DNA of 64,000 bases from UMGS1696 sp964621165 (GTDB taxonomy: Bacteria > Bacillota > Clostridia > Oscillospirales > CAG-272), in contig CAZULC010000009.1 in the NCBI GenBank assembly GCA_964621165.1, forward strand, positions 14,045 through 78,044, written 5' to 3'. Below, in pieces: positions 53,702-62,218 of the stretch. A program made the position numbers and the translations under genes. The notes under the pieces are model-generated. The model had not been told where the DNA came from, did no database searches, and saw only the letters and a list, made by a program, of their open reading frames with translations. The number at the start of each line of letters is the position of its first letter. Positions within the stretch are counted from its first letter, which is position 1.

Positions 53702-55471
53702 TTATTTATTGATTTCCCTGCGCCTTTTTCTGAGAATTTCCTCGAGGGTCTCTCCGTCTTTGTTCCGGCTTTCCTTCCGCAGTGAACGGACGTAGGACTC
53801 GTATGCACTCTCGTCGTTGATTCCAAGCTCGTTTCTCGAGGCTATCATTCCATATATACGGCTCACTTCATCAGGCGTGAATGCCTCGTTAAGACCGCCT
53901 GAGGCAAGGTTTGTCTCTCCCTCGTGGGAAAGTGCATAGCTGAAGACGCGGCGCCCAAGCTCGGTTTTGAAGTCGTCCTCACTTAAAGGTTTCTCGTCCA
54001 CGGGGTGAATTATGTATTCGGGGTGAATGTAAATCATTCCGAGAATGTCTTCTTCAAGCCGGGCGGCACGCGGACTTTTGGCAAAATCAGGATTCACGCG
54101 AACGTCCGTCCCCATGGTTTTCCGAATCAGCTCGTCCCGCCGCTTTTTGTCCCCTTCACGGGAATTTTTTCTTCTTTTTGACTCAACGTCGGCTTTGACG
54201 CTTGCGGGGTCAACGGAAAACTCCTTTGAAGTCCGGTTTATGTAAATCTCACGCTCCACGCTGGAGTAAATTCCGGCGATGTATGTCGACAGCTCGGCGA
54301 GAGCTTTGATTTTGTCCTCAGCCGCGCCGGAGCCTTCCTCAGTCAGCGAGGGATATTTCGATTTGATTTCGTCCAGCTTAAAATCAAACTTTCCCCGGCT
54401 TCCTTCAATCAGCTTTCTGAATTCCGCGCCGCCGTACTTTTTGATGAACTCGTCCGGGTCCTTGGCTCCGCTCATTTTCAAAATTTTTGCGTCCAGTCCG
54501 GCCGCCTCGCATATGCCGATAGCACGGTTTGAAGCTTTACGTCCGGCCTCGTCGTTGTCGTAGGACAGAATCACCCGGTCGGTGTATTTCTTTATGATTC
54601 TGGCCTGGTCGGAGGTGAACGCCGTTCCGAGGGAAGCCACAGCCATCTCAAACCCCGCGTCGTGCATGGCAATAACGTCCATGTAGCCCTCGCACAGGAT
54701 GAAGTAGCCACTTTTTGAGTTTTTCGCATAGTTCAGGGCGTAGAGGTTGCGGGTTTTCTTGAACGCGGGTGTGTCGGAGGTGTTCAGGTACTTCCGGTCG
54801 GATTTAGATGAGTCGATGATTCTTCCCCCGAAGGCGATGACATTTCCCGACACGTCGATTATAGGGAACATTACCCGACCCCGGAAATAATCGTAAAATC
54901 CATATTCTCCTCTCGCGCCCAGATACGCGGTTTTGATTTCGTCTTCCCGGAAGCCAAGTTCCAAAAGGTGAGACACCAGACTTCCGCCTCTCTCAGGCGA
55001 ATATCCCAGCCCGAACCGCTTGATTATAGGCACGCTCAGCTTTCTCTCGAGTAAATACTGCCGCCCGGGGGAGCCGATTTTTTCGTCAAACAACGCCCGA
55101 CGGTAGTATTTTGCGGCTTCAAGGTTCATTTTGAGAACCCGCGACCGGGAGACCGTCTCTTCCCCCGTCCTGCCGCCTGTGAAGTCCGGAAGCTCAATCC
55201 CCGCTCTTGCCGCAAGTGACTGAACCGCTGACACATAGTCGAGGTTCTCCGCCTTCATGACGAAGGAAATCACATCCCCCGCCGCGCCGCAGCCGAAGCA
55301 GTAGAAGGACTGGGTGGCAGGGTACACGGTGAATGAGGGGGTTCTCTCGCTGTGAAAGGGGCATAATCCCTTGAGATTTGACCCAGACCGTTTCAGCGTG
55401 ACGTAGGACGATATGACGCTCTCGATGTCGCACCGGCTTCGTATGTCCTCGATAACTCCCGAAGGAATCAA
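53702..55471 (-). CDS. dnaG: DNA primase DnaG
   Basis: The 589-residue primase starts with TTG at 55471 behind AAAGGAGGGGG. It has the N-terminal zinc ribbon (CPFHSERTPSFTV, FYCFGCG), the RNA polymerase core with TOPRIM motif (ILCEGYMDVIA, SYDNDEAGRKA) and a C-terminal helicase-binding region. It makes primers for replication. It heads the dnaG-rpoD-rpoD unit; dgt lies upstream on the same strand. Confidence 0.97.
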   Translation of the reverse strand: MIPSGVIEDIRSRCDIESVISSYVTLKRSGSNLKGLCPFHSERTPSFTVYPATQSFYCFGCGAAGDVISFVMKAENLDYVSAVQSLAARAGIELPDFTGGRTGEETVSRSRVLKMNLEAAKYYRRALFDEKIGSPGRQYLLERKLSVPIIKRFGLGYSPERGGSLVSHLLELGFREDEIKTAYLGARGEYGFYDYFRGRVMFPIIDVSGNVIAFGGRIIDSSKSDRKYLNTSDTPAFKKTRNLYALNYAKNSKSGYFILCEGYMDVIAMHDAGFEMAVASLGTAFTSDQARIIKKYTDRVILSYDNDEAGRKASNRAIGICEAAGLDAKILKMSGAKDPDEFIKKYGGAEFRKLIEGSRGKFDFKLDEIKSKYPSLTEEGSGAAEDKIKALAELSTYIAGIYSSVEREIYINRTSKEFSVDPASVKADVESKRRKNSREGDKKRRDELIRKTMGTDVRVNPDFAKSPRAARLEEDILGMIYIHPEYIIHPVDEKPLSEDDFKTELGRRVFSYALSHEGETNLASGGLNEAFTPDEVSRIYGMIASRNELGINDESAYESYVRSLRKESRNKDGETLEEILRKRRREINK

Positions 55472-55521
55472 GTTTTCCCCCTCCTTTCAGCTTGGGTTAT
55501 ATTAAATACCGTATAATTTTA

Positions 55522-56007
55522 TTAATTCAAAGCCAGCTTCGCCACAACCGCGCCGTCCTCTTTCGTACCTTTAACGGCAAAATTATACCCTTCAAAAAGC
55601 CTCCTTGAAGCAACATTGTCCGGGTGCAGTTCTATATATACGTTCTCAGCCCGCCCGCAGGGGTATATTTTGATGTATTCCAGCAGCAGTCTCACCGCTT
55701 CTTTTGCGTAACCCTTTCCCTGGTGCTTTTTGTCCGTCATGATTCTGTATATTTCATAACCCGGCTTGTCGTCGTAGTCAGTTTCCGCTTCGTACGTCAG
55801 CATGGCAAACCATACGATTTCGTCGTCATTGTAAACCGCAAAGGGAATGCACCAGTAATATTCCTCGGCATCCTTTCAGCCTGAATGCACATATGCTTCC
55901 GCAAGGCTGAAAATGTTGGGATTCATAAATTTCTTCTGCTCATCCGTAACTTAAAGCCTTATGCAGGACACCCAGTTGTCGTGATTTATGTCTCTTAATG
56001 TAATCAT
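55522..56007 (-). pseudogene. GNAT-family acetyltransferase with two nonsense codons
   Basis: A single frame from ATG 56007 reads MITLRDINHDNWVSCIRL, then TAA (55953-55951), then VTDEQKKFMNPNIFSLAEAYVHSG, then TGA (55878-55876), then KDAEEYYWCIPFAVYNDD and the acetyl-CoA-binding QGKGYAKEAVRLLLEYI. It ends at 55522. The whole matches spermidine/spermine-type GNAT proteins, and the stops replace sense codons without frameshift. The last 93 residues could be translated from 55803, but would lack the N-terminal half of the fold. Confidence 0.8.
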
Positions 56008-56084
56008 TGTATTGTCTTTCTTTTGAATTTGTTTTATTGTCCTGAATTCTGCGCAATACGCGGCTTCTCCCACGCCTTAATCTA

Positions 56085-56477
56085 TCAAAATTCTATCGTT
56101 TCCGGTTTTTTCGTGAATGAGCTGAAGGTCGCCACCGCGTTTTTCATATAGAACACCTGCGTATTGCCGTCGTTTTCGTCGTACATACCCCGCAGACTCG
56201 GATAAGCGTCAAGCATTGCTTTTCTCGCTTCCACACGGTCGTCCTCCACAAGCTCACATGTTACGCGGAGCCACTCACCGCCGCAGAACGCACAGATTTC
56301 CGCCTTTGGATTTACGCCAAGCTGACGGCTTACAGACTTAGATTTGCCCGTCTGAATATACAGCCTGCCTTCAAACTCATTCACCGTGCCGAACGGACGA
56401 ACTCTCGGCTGGTCTCCTTCAACCGTAGCCAGATAATAGGTTTCGGCTTCTTTCAGAAAATCAAGAACACGCTTCAT
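56085..56477 (-). CDS. Pyridoxamine 5'-phosphate oxidase-like flavin-binding protein
   Basis: The 130-residue protein resembles the split-barrel PNPOx-like family: ETYYLATVEGDQPRVRPFGTVNEFEGRLYIQTGKSKSVSRQL, then FYMKNAVATFSSF. Such proteins bind FMN or F420-like cofactors or heme, and many are general oxidoreductases; the substrate is unknown. It has a clear GGAAGG ribosome site. It lies between the broken GNAT gene and dgt, interrupting the usual dgt-dnaG adjacency. Confidence 0.85.
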   Translation of the reverse strand: MKRVLDFLKEAETYYLATVEGDQPRVRPFGTVNEFEGRLYIQTGKSKSVSRQLGVNPKAEICAFCGGEWLRVTCELVEDDRVEARKAMLDAYPSLRGMYDENDGNTQVFYMKNAVATFSSFTKKPETIEF

Positions 56478-56527
56478 AATTATATCCTTCCAATTAAAAT
56501 TAATATTGATTTATCATTGTCATAAAG

Positions 56528-57559
56528 CTACACAATATGCGGGGTCTCCCACACCTTCGGGACGAACAAATCCTTGTACAGCTCGATGGCATACCTGTCG
56601 GTCATTCCCGAGACGTAATCGCACACGGTTCTTTCCAAGCCCTCGCTTTCCACACGACGGAAGTAAAACTCAGGCATTTTCCAGGGGCATGAGACGTAGT
56701 ACTCGAACAGGGAGCGCACGAGGTTTGACGCCTTTTCTTCCTCAGACTTTGCTATGGTATTAAAGTAAACCCGCTCAAACAGGAACGCCCTCAGCTCACG
56801 GAAGGCTTCTCCCACCTCGGGAGTCATTTTGATTTCATTCAGGTCCCGGCTCCCCTCGATGACGGATGTGACCATTGTGTTGATTCTCTCGCTGTGAGCC
56901 GAGCCTAATACATCTGTCAGTCTTTTTGGAATGTCGCTCTCCGATAAAATTCCCCCGCGGCAGGCGTCGTCTATGTCGTGGTTCACGTAGGCTATGCGGT
57001 CGGCGTACTTCACTATAACTCCCTCGAGGGTTGACGCCATGTTCCCGCCGGAGTGGTTCACGATTCCGTCCCGCACCTCCCACGTCAGGTTCAGGCCTTC
57101 CCCGTCCTTCTCGAGGCACTCCACCACCCGCAGGCTCTGTTTCGCGTGAGTGAAGCCGGGGTCGTAAGCGGACTGCATGACGCTCTCGCCGGTGTGGCCG
57201 AAGGGAGTGTGGCCGAGATCGTGACCCAGCGCAATGGCCTCGCTTAAGTCCTCGTTCAGCATAAGCGCACGTGACATAATACGGGCAATCTGCGCCACCT
57301 CAAGGGTGTGGGTTAGTCTTGTGCGGTAATGCTCGTCGGCTGGGTAGTAGAACACCTGGGTCTTGTGCATGAGCCGGCGGAAGGACTTGCAGTGCAGTAT
57401 TCTGTCCCGGTCCCGCTGGAACTCAGTGCGGTTCACGCATTCCCGGATTGGCTTGTCCCGACCACGGCTTGACTCGCACAAGCAGGCGTAAGGGGACAGT
57501 GACTCCCGCTCCCGACGGTAGAATATCTCACGCAAGGTAAGGTTATCGTTTTTTTCCAT
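56528..57559 (-). CDS. dgt: Deoxyguanosinetriphosphate triphosphohydrolase-like protein
   Basis: The 343-residue HD-domain protein has HTLEVAQIAR (first metal His) and ALGHDLGHTPFGHTGE (HD pair and further His), plus the N-terminal RDRDRILHCKSFRRLMHKTQVF. It hydrolyses dNTPs to nucleosides and triphosphate, limiting dNTP pools. The gene sits upstream of dnaG and rpoD as in many Firmicutes. Its leader contains two tandem about-101-bp units of unknown type. Confidence 0.94.
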   Translation of the reverse strand: MEKNDNLTLREIFYRRERESLSPYACLCESSRGRDKPIRECVNRTEFQRDRDRILHCKSFRRLMHKTQVFYYPADEHYRTRLTHTLEVAQIARIMSRALMLNEDLSEAIALGHDLGHTPFGHTGESVMQSAYDPGFTHAKQSLRVVECLEKDGEGLNLTWEVRDGIVNHSGGNMASTLEGVIVKYADRIAYVNHDIDDACRGGILSESDIPKRLTDVLGSAHSERINTMVTSVIEGSRDLNEIKMTPEVGEAFRELRAFLFERVYFNTIAKSEEEKASNLVRSLFEYYVSCPWKMPEFYFRRVESEGLERTVCDYVSGMTDRYAIELYKDLFVPKVWETPHIV

Positions 57560-57594
57560 GACAAATCCTCCCTTCGCGGTTGTGTATTTTAAAG

Positions 57595-57796
57595 TTTGCA
57601 GCAGCTGTACTATAAAGTCGTGGGATTGCTCACCTGCTCAGCTGAAGAGGTGCCGTGCCTGTTGAATCTTCTCGAATGGGCAGAGAATTTCCACCTTTTG
57701 CAGTAGCTTAAGCATAAATTCGTGGGATAGCTTACCTGCTCAGCTGAACAAACGCCGTGATAACCTGTAGGGGCTTCTCGACTCTTTATATATAAT
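57595..57796 (-). repeat. Tandem pair of about-101-bp units in the dgt leader, possible paired RNA motif
   Basis: The unit from 57595 and the unit from about 57696 align over TTTGCAG, ATAAA, TCGTGGGAT, ACCTGCTCAGCTGA, GCCGTG and CTTCTCGA. Identical ordered blocks lie 102 bases apart (57618 and 57720). Read on the minus strand, in the direction of dgt, the order is CGAGAAG, ACAGG, CACGGC, TCAGCTGAGCAGGT, ATCCCACGA. The third copy at 8524 keeps the core blocks. Tandem RNA motifs in a leader can act as cooperative aptamers, but this is only an inference. Confidence 0.55.
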
Positions 57797-57842
57797 ATAC
57801 GCAAAAAAAGCGTTTATTTCTTTTTTTCTCGAAAAAAACGGA

Positions 57843-57876
57843 TAAAAATTTAGGACACCCTGAAAAAGATGTCCCA
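57843..57876 (-). terminator. Terminator of the XRE membrane-regulator pseudogene
   Basis: On the minus strand GGGACA and TGTCC arms are separated by about 14 bases and followed by TAAATTTTT. Confidence 0.6.
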
Positions 57877-57900
57877 AGCAGGCTGTTCTGCTGTAAATTG

Positions 57901-58410
57901 TTAGATTTTCTTTCGGGTCAATATAATCCCAACAATCCCGCCTATAAGAAGCAGGGGCGACAGTCTGACAAAGACCCACTCAAACGCATGCAGTGCCACG
58001 CCCAAAACGGCTGTCTCAGGGTTGCTTAAGTCCCAGCCCATATAAGGACTGCTGAGCTTGACCAAGGCGAACATAACCGCCGCCGTGACGACGACTGCCG
58101 CAATAAAGACCCAATGAAAAATCCTTCGCTGCGCGTCCTTCCTTCGGGCAAGCTGCAAATTTATGACCTCCAGCTTTTCGGCAATTGCCTTTAAATCCTC
58201 AGCCGGTGACTCGGGGAAGGTCTCACCCAGCAGTGTGCTCACGGGAGTATCGAGAGCGTCGGACAGGGCAAGCAGCATATCGGAATCGGGAACCGACAAG
58301 CCACACTCCCACTTTGATACCGTCTGCCTCACAACGTTCAGCTTGACCGCCAGCTCCTGCTGTGACAGTCAAATTGATCTTCTGATTGACCTGATGTTTT
58401 CGCTTAGCAT
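57901..58410 (-). pseudogene. XRE-family regulator with membrane domain, one in-frame TGA
   Basis: From ATG 58410 the frame reads MLSENIRSIRRSI, TGA at 58371-58369, then LSQQELAVKLNVVRQTVSKWECGLSVPDSD. That is a complete HTH_3 domain with a stop where family members have Gly or Lys. The rest (to 57901) has a short coiled coil and two to three transmembrane segments (HWVFIAAVVVTAAVMFALV, LSPLLLIGGIVGIIL). A product started at 58332 would lose half the HTH. Everything else is intact, so the lesion looks recent. Confidence 0.75.
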
Positions 58411-58531
58411 CGTAAAATACCTCACAATAAGTAGTCGGCTTAATAACCGCTGCCTTAATTATACAGGATTCTTCCGGCGCAGGCAAGCAACGCGTGATAA
58501 CATCATGTCAACGGTGGGGCGCCCGGGTTTA

Positions 58532-59212
58532 TCATATTCCATCCATCCCTGACCGCCGCTCTTCACACCGGAGCAGTGCCATCTTTCCCTTGCCGTAGGT
58601 CAGGCTTGAAACCAGCTCACGCAGCTCGTCCGCTCTTGCGGCTTCTATCGCGGAGATTATGGTGACGTTTTCCCCGAAGTCGCTTCTTTCCTCGCTTGCG
58701 CCGATTCTCTCAAGGGCTACCGTAAGACGCTGGTAGTCAGAATAGGTCGTCTGGATTTTGAATACGGCATAGTCCTCCCATACCGCTCTTCCCGAGGCGT
58801 CAATCGCAATTTTCGCGGCGGCTGAGTATGCGCGCACCAAACCTCCCGCACCGAGAAGGATTCCGCCGAAATAACGGGTGACAACAACGCAGAAGTCGTC
58901 GGCTCCCGACATTTTGCACACGTTCATTATAGGCACGCCAGCCGTTCCGTGGGGTTCGCCGTCGTCGGAGCATTTGGCAACGGCGCCGCGGTCGAGAATG
59001 TACGCATAGCAGTTGTGTGTCGCGTCGTGATATTCCCGCCTCTTGGACTCGATAAAGGCACGGGCTTCGGATTCGTTTTTCACAGGGGCGGCGTGGCCTA
59101 TAAACACGGACTTGCGCTCTTCCATACTGCACGACACGTCACGTGCGAGAGTTATTCTTTTTTTCGCTGTGATTACCTTGGACTCCGGATTCCTGCCGCT
59201 TTTTTTCTTCAT
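58532..59212 (-). CDS. YigZ/IMPACT-family protein
   Basis: I start at 59212 (MKKKSGRNPESKV) behind AGGTGTA, giving 226 residues. The UPF0029/IMPACT domain is clear: KSVFIGHAAPVKNESEARAFI, HDATHNCYAYIL, CSDDGEPHGTAGVPIMNV, VVVTRYFGGILLGAGGLVRAY. A C-terminal DUF1949-like ferredoxin fold follows. The bacterial function is uncertain (translation- or tRNA-related in some reports). It lies 42 bases downstream of hflX and is probably cotranscribed with it. Confidence 0.9.
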   Translation of the reverse strand: MKKKSGRNPESKVITAKKRITLARDVSCSMEERKSVFIGHAAPVKNESEARAFIESKRREYHDATHNCYAYILDRGAVAKCSDDGEPHGTAGVPIMNVCKMSGADDFCVVVTRYFGGILLGAGGLVRAYSAAAKIAIDASGRAVWEDYAVFKIQTTYSDYQRLTVALERIGASEERSDFGENVTIISAIEAARADELRELVSSLTYGKGKMALLRCEERRSGMDGI

Positions 59213-59254
59213 AGGTACACCTGCCCGCTGTAACTTGGATACTTTTATCACATG

Positions 59255-60541
59255 TTAATCTTCAACTATATATTTCTTTATCTTGGAGAGAAGCTTCTCG
59301 TCGGCGGTGCAGACACAGGATATGCCGTCCTCACGGTAGTCCACCTCAACACCGTCCCCTTCCTTATATATAATGCCGGTTATGGCTCCGTCTTCCGGGG
59401 GAATGAACAGCTTCACACGGCGTTTCCCGGACTTTGCCAGCTCTTCCAGCTTTTCCACCAGTTTATCGCATCCCGCTCCGGTTTTGGCCGAGATGAACAC
59501 CACGTCGTTTCCCGAACGGGATGCCAGAGCCTTGATGTGAACCATAGCGTCACGGTCGGCGCATATGTCGCACTTGTTGAACACGTACAGCGTGGGTTTG
59601 CATCCCGCTCCAAGCTCGTTGAGCAGGCTGACCGTCACCTCGGTCTGGCGTATGAACTCCGGGTCGGAGGCGTCGATTACTACAAGGAGTACGTCCGAAT
59701 ACACCGCTTCGTCAAGGGTTGACTTGAAGGCGCGGATCAGGTGGTGGGGAAGGTTCCGGATGAAGCCTACGGTGTCGGTGAGAAGCAGACGTGTGCCGCC
59801 AGGGGTCGTGAACTGGCGCGTGGTTGGGTCGAGAGTGGCGAAAAGCTTGTCCTCGGCGAGAATTCCCGCGTCGGTGAGGTAGTTTGTGAGAGTGCTTTTG
59901 CCCGCGTTGGTGTAGCCCACGATTCCGCACTTGATGATTCCCGACCTGTCACGCTGTTTGCGCATGGTCAGCCGGTTCTGCTCAACCTTTTTCAGCTCCC
60001 CTTCGAGATACACGGTCTTCTCCTTGATTCTGCGGTGGTCTATCTCAAGCTTTGTCTCTCCCGGACCTCTCGCACCCACTGAGCCTGAAGAGGACGTGCC
60101 GCCCTGACGTGAGAGTTCCCGCCCTCTTCCCGTGAGTCTGGGTGAGGTGTATTTCAGCTGTGCCAGTTCCACCTGAAGCCGTCCTTCGGCAGTTCTCGCA
60201 TGGGCCGCAAAAATATCGAGGATGAGCATGCTTCGATCGATAACCTGTACGTCCCCGCCGCAGTCGTCTTCGATTGCCTTGATCTGGGATGTGGACAGCT
60301 CGCAGTCAAATACGATAAGGCCGGCCTCGAGGATTTTGCACAGCTCTGCCAGCTCTTCGATTTTCCCACGTCCAAAGCAGGAGCGGGAGTCGGGTGCGTC
60401 CCTCATCTGGGTTACTGTGGCCGCGACTTCAACGCCGGAGGTCTCGCACAGCTTCTCAAGCTCCGATAGGGACACAAGACATTCCCCGTCGCACCCCTGC
60501 ATATAAATGGCGCAGAGTATTGCTTTGATTTTCTCTTTCAT
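59255..60541 (-). CDS. hflX: GTPase HflX
   Basis: I start at 60541 (MKEKIKAILCAIYMQG) behind GAGGTGAG, giving 428 residues. The HflX N-terminal domain, the glycine-rich linker (GRGRELSRQGGTSSSGSVGARGPGETKLEIDHRRI) and the G domain (GYTNAGKSTLTN, DTVGFIRNLP, FNKCD) are all present. HflX splits or rescues stalled ribosomes, particularly after heat or antibiotic stress. It lies upstream of the YigZ gene and downstream of rpmE. Confidence 0.97.
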   Translation of the reverse strand: MKEKIKAILCAIYMQGCDGECLVSLSELEKLCETSGVEVAATVTQMRDAPDSRSCFGRGKIEELAELCKILEAGLIVFDCELSTSQIKAIEDDCGGDVQVIDRSMLILDIFAAHARTAEGRLQVELAQLKYTSPRLTGRGRELSRQGGTSSSGSVGARGPGETKLEIDHRRIKEKTVYLEGELKKVEQNRLTMRKQRDRSGIIKCGIVGYTNAGKSTLTNYLTDAGILAEDKLFATLDPTTRQFTTPGGTRLLLTDTVGFIRNLPHHLIRAFKSTLDEAVYSDVLLVVIDASDPEFIRQTEVTVSLLNELGAGCKPTLYVFNKCDICADRDAMVHIKALASRSGNDVVFISAKTGAGCDKLVEKLEELAKSGKRRVKLFIPPEDGAITGIIYKEGDGVEVDYREDGISCVCTADEKLLSKIKKYIVED

Positions 60542-60622
60542 AAACACACTCACCTCTTTTGCTGTGTAAATATAACTTCGTCCGAACAGTTGCGACTCAG
60601 ACAAAGTAAACGGCTGCTAACA

Positions 60623-60672
60623 AGAAAAAGCCGGTCAGGAATACGGTTGAAGCTAATCCTGCCCGACGACTT
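60623..60672 (-). terminator. Terminator of rpmE
   Basis: On the minus strand GTCGGGCAGGA and TCCTGACCGGC pair with one mismatch, followed by TTTTTC. Confidence 0.75.
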
Positions 60673-60709
60673 TTCTCGCTTATTAGGTCCCGCGAATGAA
60701 TAAATTCAG

Positions 60710-60928
60710 TTATCTGCCTCTGGATTCCAGACGCTTCTTGAATTTATCAACACGTCCGCCGGAATCTACAAATTTCTGCTTTCCGGTGAAGAAAGGATGG
60801 CACTTTGAGCAAATGTCCACGCGAAGCTCACCGTTTGCGTCTGCCTTGGTAGAACGGGTCTTGGCAGTCTCGCCGCAAGCGCAGCGAATTGTTACCTCTT
60901 TGTACTGAGGATGGATTCCTTCTTTCAT
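60710..60928 (-). CDS. rpmE: 50S ribosomal protein L31, zinc-binding type
   Basis: The 72-residue protein starts at 60928 (MKEGIHPQYKEVTIRCACGE) behind GAGGTGAAAAC. It has the RSTK and CSKCHPFFTGKQKFVDSGGRVDKFKKRL segments. The Cys residues (CAC near 16-18 and CSKC near 38-41) mark the zinc-containing L31 type. Monocistronic with its own promoter and terminator. Confidence 0.97.
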   Translation of the reverse strand: MKEGIHPQYKEVTIRCACGETAKTRSTKADANGELRVDICSKCHPFFTGKQKFVDSGGRVDKFKKRLESRGR

Positions 60929-60965
60929 TGTTTTCACCTCTTCAAAAGATACTCGCGTAGATTGT

Positions 60966-60994
60966 ATTATATCACAGAACGGCGAAAAATGCAA
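60966..60994 (-). promoter_or_regulatory. SigA-type promoter of rpmE
   Basis: On the minus strand TTGCAT (60994-60989) and TATAAT (60971-60966) are separated by 17 bases. Confidence 0.8.
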
Positions 60995-61029
60995 TACCCT
61001 TTTACAAAATTTTTTAAAAAACTTGTATA

Positions 61030-61811
61030 TGCTAAAATGATATAACCCCACCAACAACAAAACAGTAAGTCCCCCAAAAAAATATGGTATAATGTAGTCA
61101 CCACAACAAACATTCCATACAGGAGAGGAACTTCCCATGAATATTATAGCACAAAAGGCACACAAAAGGCAAAAGTTTGCGGCTCGGTAATACGGCGTCA
61201 GACTGTCAAGCGTGAAATGGTGGTGCAAACACTATGACGGAACGTGGCAGTCCCTTGCCGAAAGGTCACATCGTCCCAACAGCCACCCCAAAAGGCACAC
61301 GGTGGAAGAAGAAAAAAACCAAGAACCAACCTCAGCAGGTATCCGGAGCTGAGTTATCCCGGCGAAAGTGAGATTTCTGAAGATGCTCAAAAAGGAATTT
61401 CCGTTCCCGATTAAGACAATTCAGACAGATAACGGTATGGAATTCACGTATAAGTTTATCAGTGATACCGAAAAAAGCCCTGTGGATAAACTGCTTGCCG
61501 AATGGGGGATTGAGCATGTTCTGATTCCGCCGAGGACGCCGTGGCATAAAGGCAAAGTTGAGCGGAGCCATAGAAACGACCAGCGGTATTTCTACGACTG
61601 GGAGAAATTCGGCAGCGTGGAGGAATTGAACAGGAAGCTGAAGGAATATTTGGAGTGGAGCAACAACAAGACAATGCGCACACTCGGAAGAAAAAGTCCT
61701 GTTCAGCTGCTGCGGGAGAAGCTCGCGTGGTGAGTGAGCAAAGGTAGAGTTGGTATTTTTAGGTTTGGGACTTTCTGTAATATGGGTCATATCTATTGAC
61801 AACACAAAAAA
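61030..61811 (+). mobile_element. Remnant insertion sequence, IS481/IS3-like
   Basis: The element holds a decayed transposase (61137-61733). Its right end (61757-61811) recurs inverted at 63946-64000, which fixes that terminus. The left end near 61030 (TGATATAACCCC, ACAGTAAGTCCCCC) is an imperfect inverted match to the right end (TAGATATGACCC, ACAGAAAGTCCC). At about 780 bases it is much shorter than a full IS of this type. No target duplication was recognised. Confidence 0.75.
61137..61733 (+). pseudogene. Transposase remnant with DDE integrase core, internally deleted
   Basis: From ATG 61137 the frame reads MNIIAQKAHKRQKFAAR, a stop, then YGVRLSSVKWWCKHYDGTWQSLAERSHRPNSHP, the N-terminal helix-turn-helix of IS481/IS3-like transposases. 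It stops again near 61352. A second frame from about 61368 gives IKTIQTDNGMEF (the second catalytic Asp) and PPRTPWHKGKVERSHRNDQRYFY (the catalytic Glu), ending at 61733. The segment carrying the first Asp is missing. Inactive. Confidence 0.85.
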
Positions 61812-61836
61812 CTTCAAGAAAATATTGAAAATACTA

Positions 61837-61865
61837 TTGACAAAATCGGGAGCGAGTGGTATAAT
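61837..61865 (+). promoter_or_regulatory. SigA-type promoter of tRNA-Pro(GGG)
   Basis: TTGACA (61837-61842) and TATAAT (61860-61865) are perfect and separated by 17 bases. The IS right end lies just 26 bases upstream of the -35 box. Confidence 0.9.
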
Positions 61866-61887
61866 GTATAAGCTGTCAGGAAGTCAT

Positions 61888-61960
61888 CTGGGTGTGGCGC
61901 AGTTGGGAGCGCGCTACCTTGGGGTGGTAGAGGCCGCTGGTTCAAGTCCAGTCACTCAGA
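61888..61960 (+). tRNA. tRNA-Pro (anticodon GGG)
   Basis: The cloverleaf has acceptor arms CTGGGTG (61888-61894) and CACTCAG (61953-61959), D-loop AGTTGGGAGC, anticodon stem CTACC/GGTAG with loop TTGGGGT (anticodon GGG) and T-arm GGTTCAAGTCC. CCA is not encoded. It complements the TGG isoacceptor at 1467. Confidence 0.96.
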
Positions 61961-61975
61961 GATTGACAGAACAAG

Positions 61976-62004
61976 GGAAGTAATCGAAAGGTTGCTTCCT
62001 TTTT
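61976..62004 (+). terminator. Terminator of tRNA-Pro(GGG)
   Basis: GGAAG (61976-61980) and CTTCC (61995-61999) form a stem around TAATCGAAAGGTTG, followed by TTTTT. Confidence 0.8.
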
Positions 62005-62218
62005 ATTTTCGCCAAAATTCGCTGAATCCCACTGCCATACAATACTTTTTACCCGCAATCCGCACGACATCTCTGACTAAAATATCCTTCCCCATCGCCG
62101 GCATCCAGCACCGCCTTTTCAGGTAAACTTTAACTTTGGTGTTTATTCGGTCTATATTTACATAACAGTAGAATAAGGCCTTTTTCTTTTCCCGGGCAAT
62201 ATTTCACGTCAGCCGATT

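Noticed and set aside
57610..57979. Two small minus-strand frames in the dgt leader
   Set aside because: They cover the tandem repeat and the terminator, lack ribosome sites, and repeat in step with the DNA repeat; a non-coding explanation is better.
55876..58371. TGA recoding (Trp or selenocysteine) to explain in-frame TGA codons
   Set aside because: TGA ends several intact genes here (for example copZ at 20471-20473), the affected positions are not Trp or Cys sites in the families, and no SECIS-like hairpin was seen.
60710..61228. Longer version of rpmE extending to 61228
   Set aside because: The extension crosses the rpmE promoter and the IS left end; the ATG at 60928 has a strong ribosome site and gives the standard 72-residue L31.
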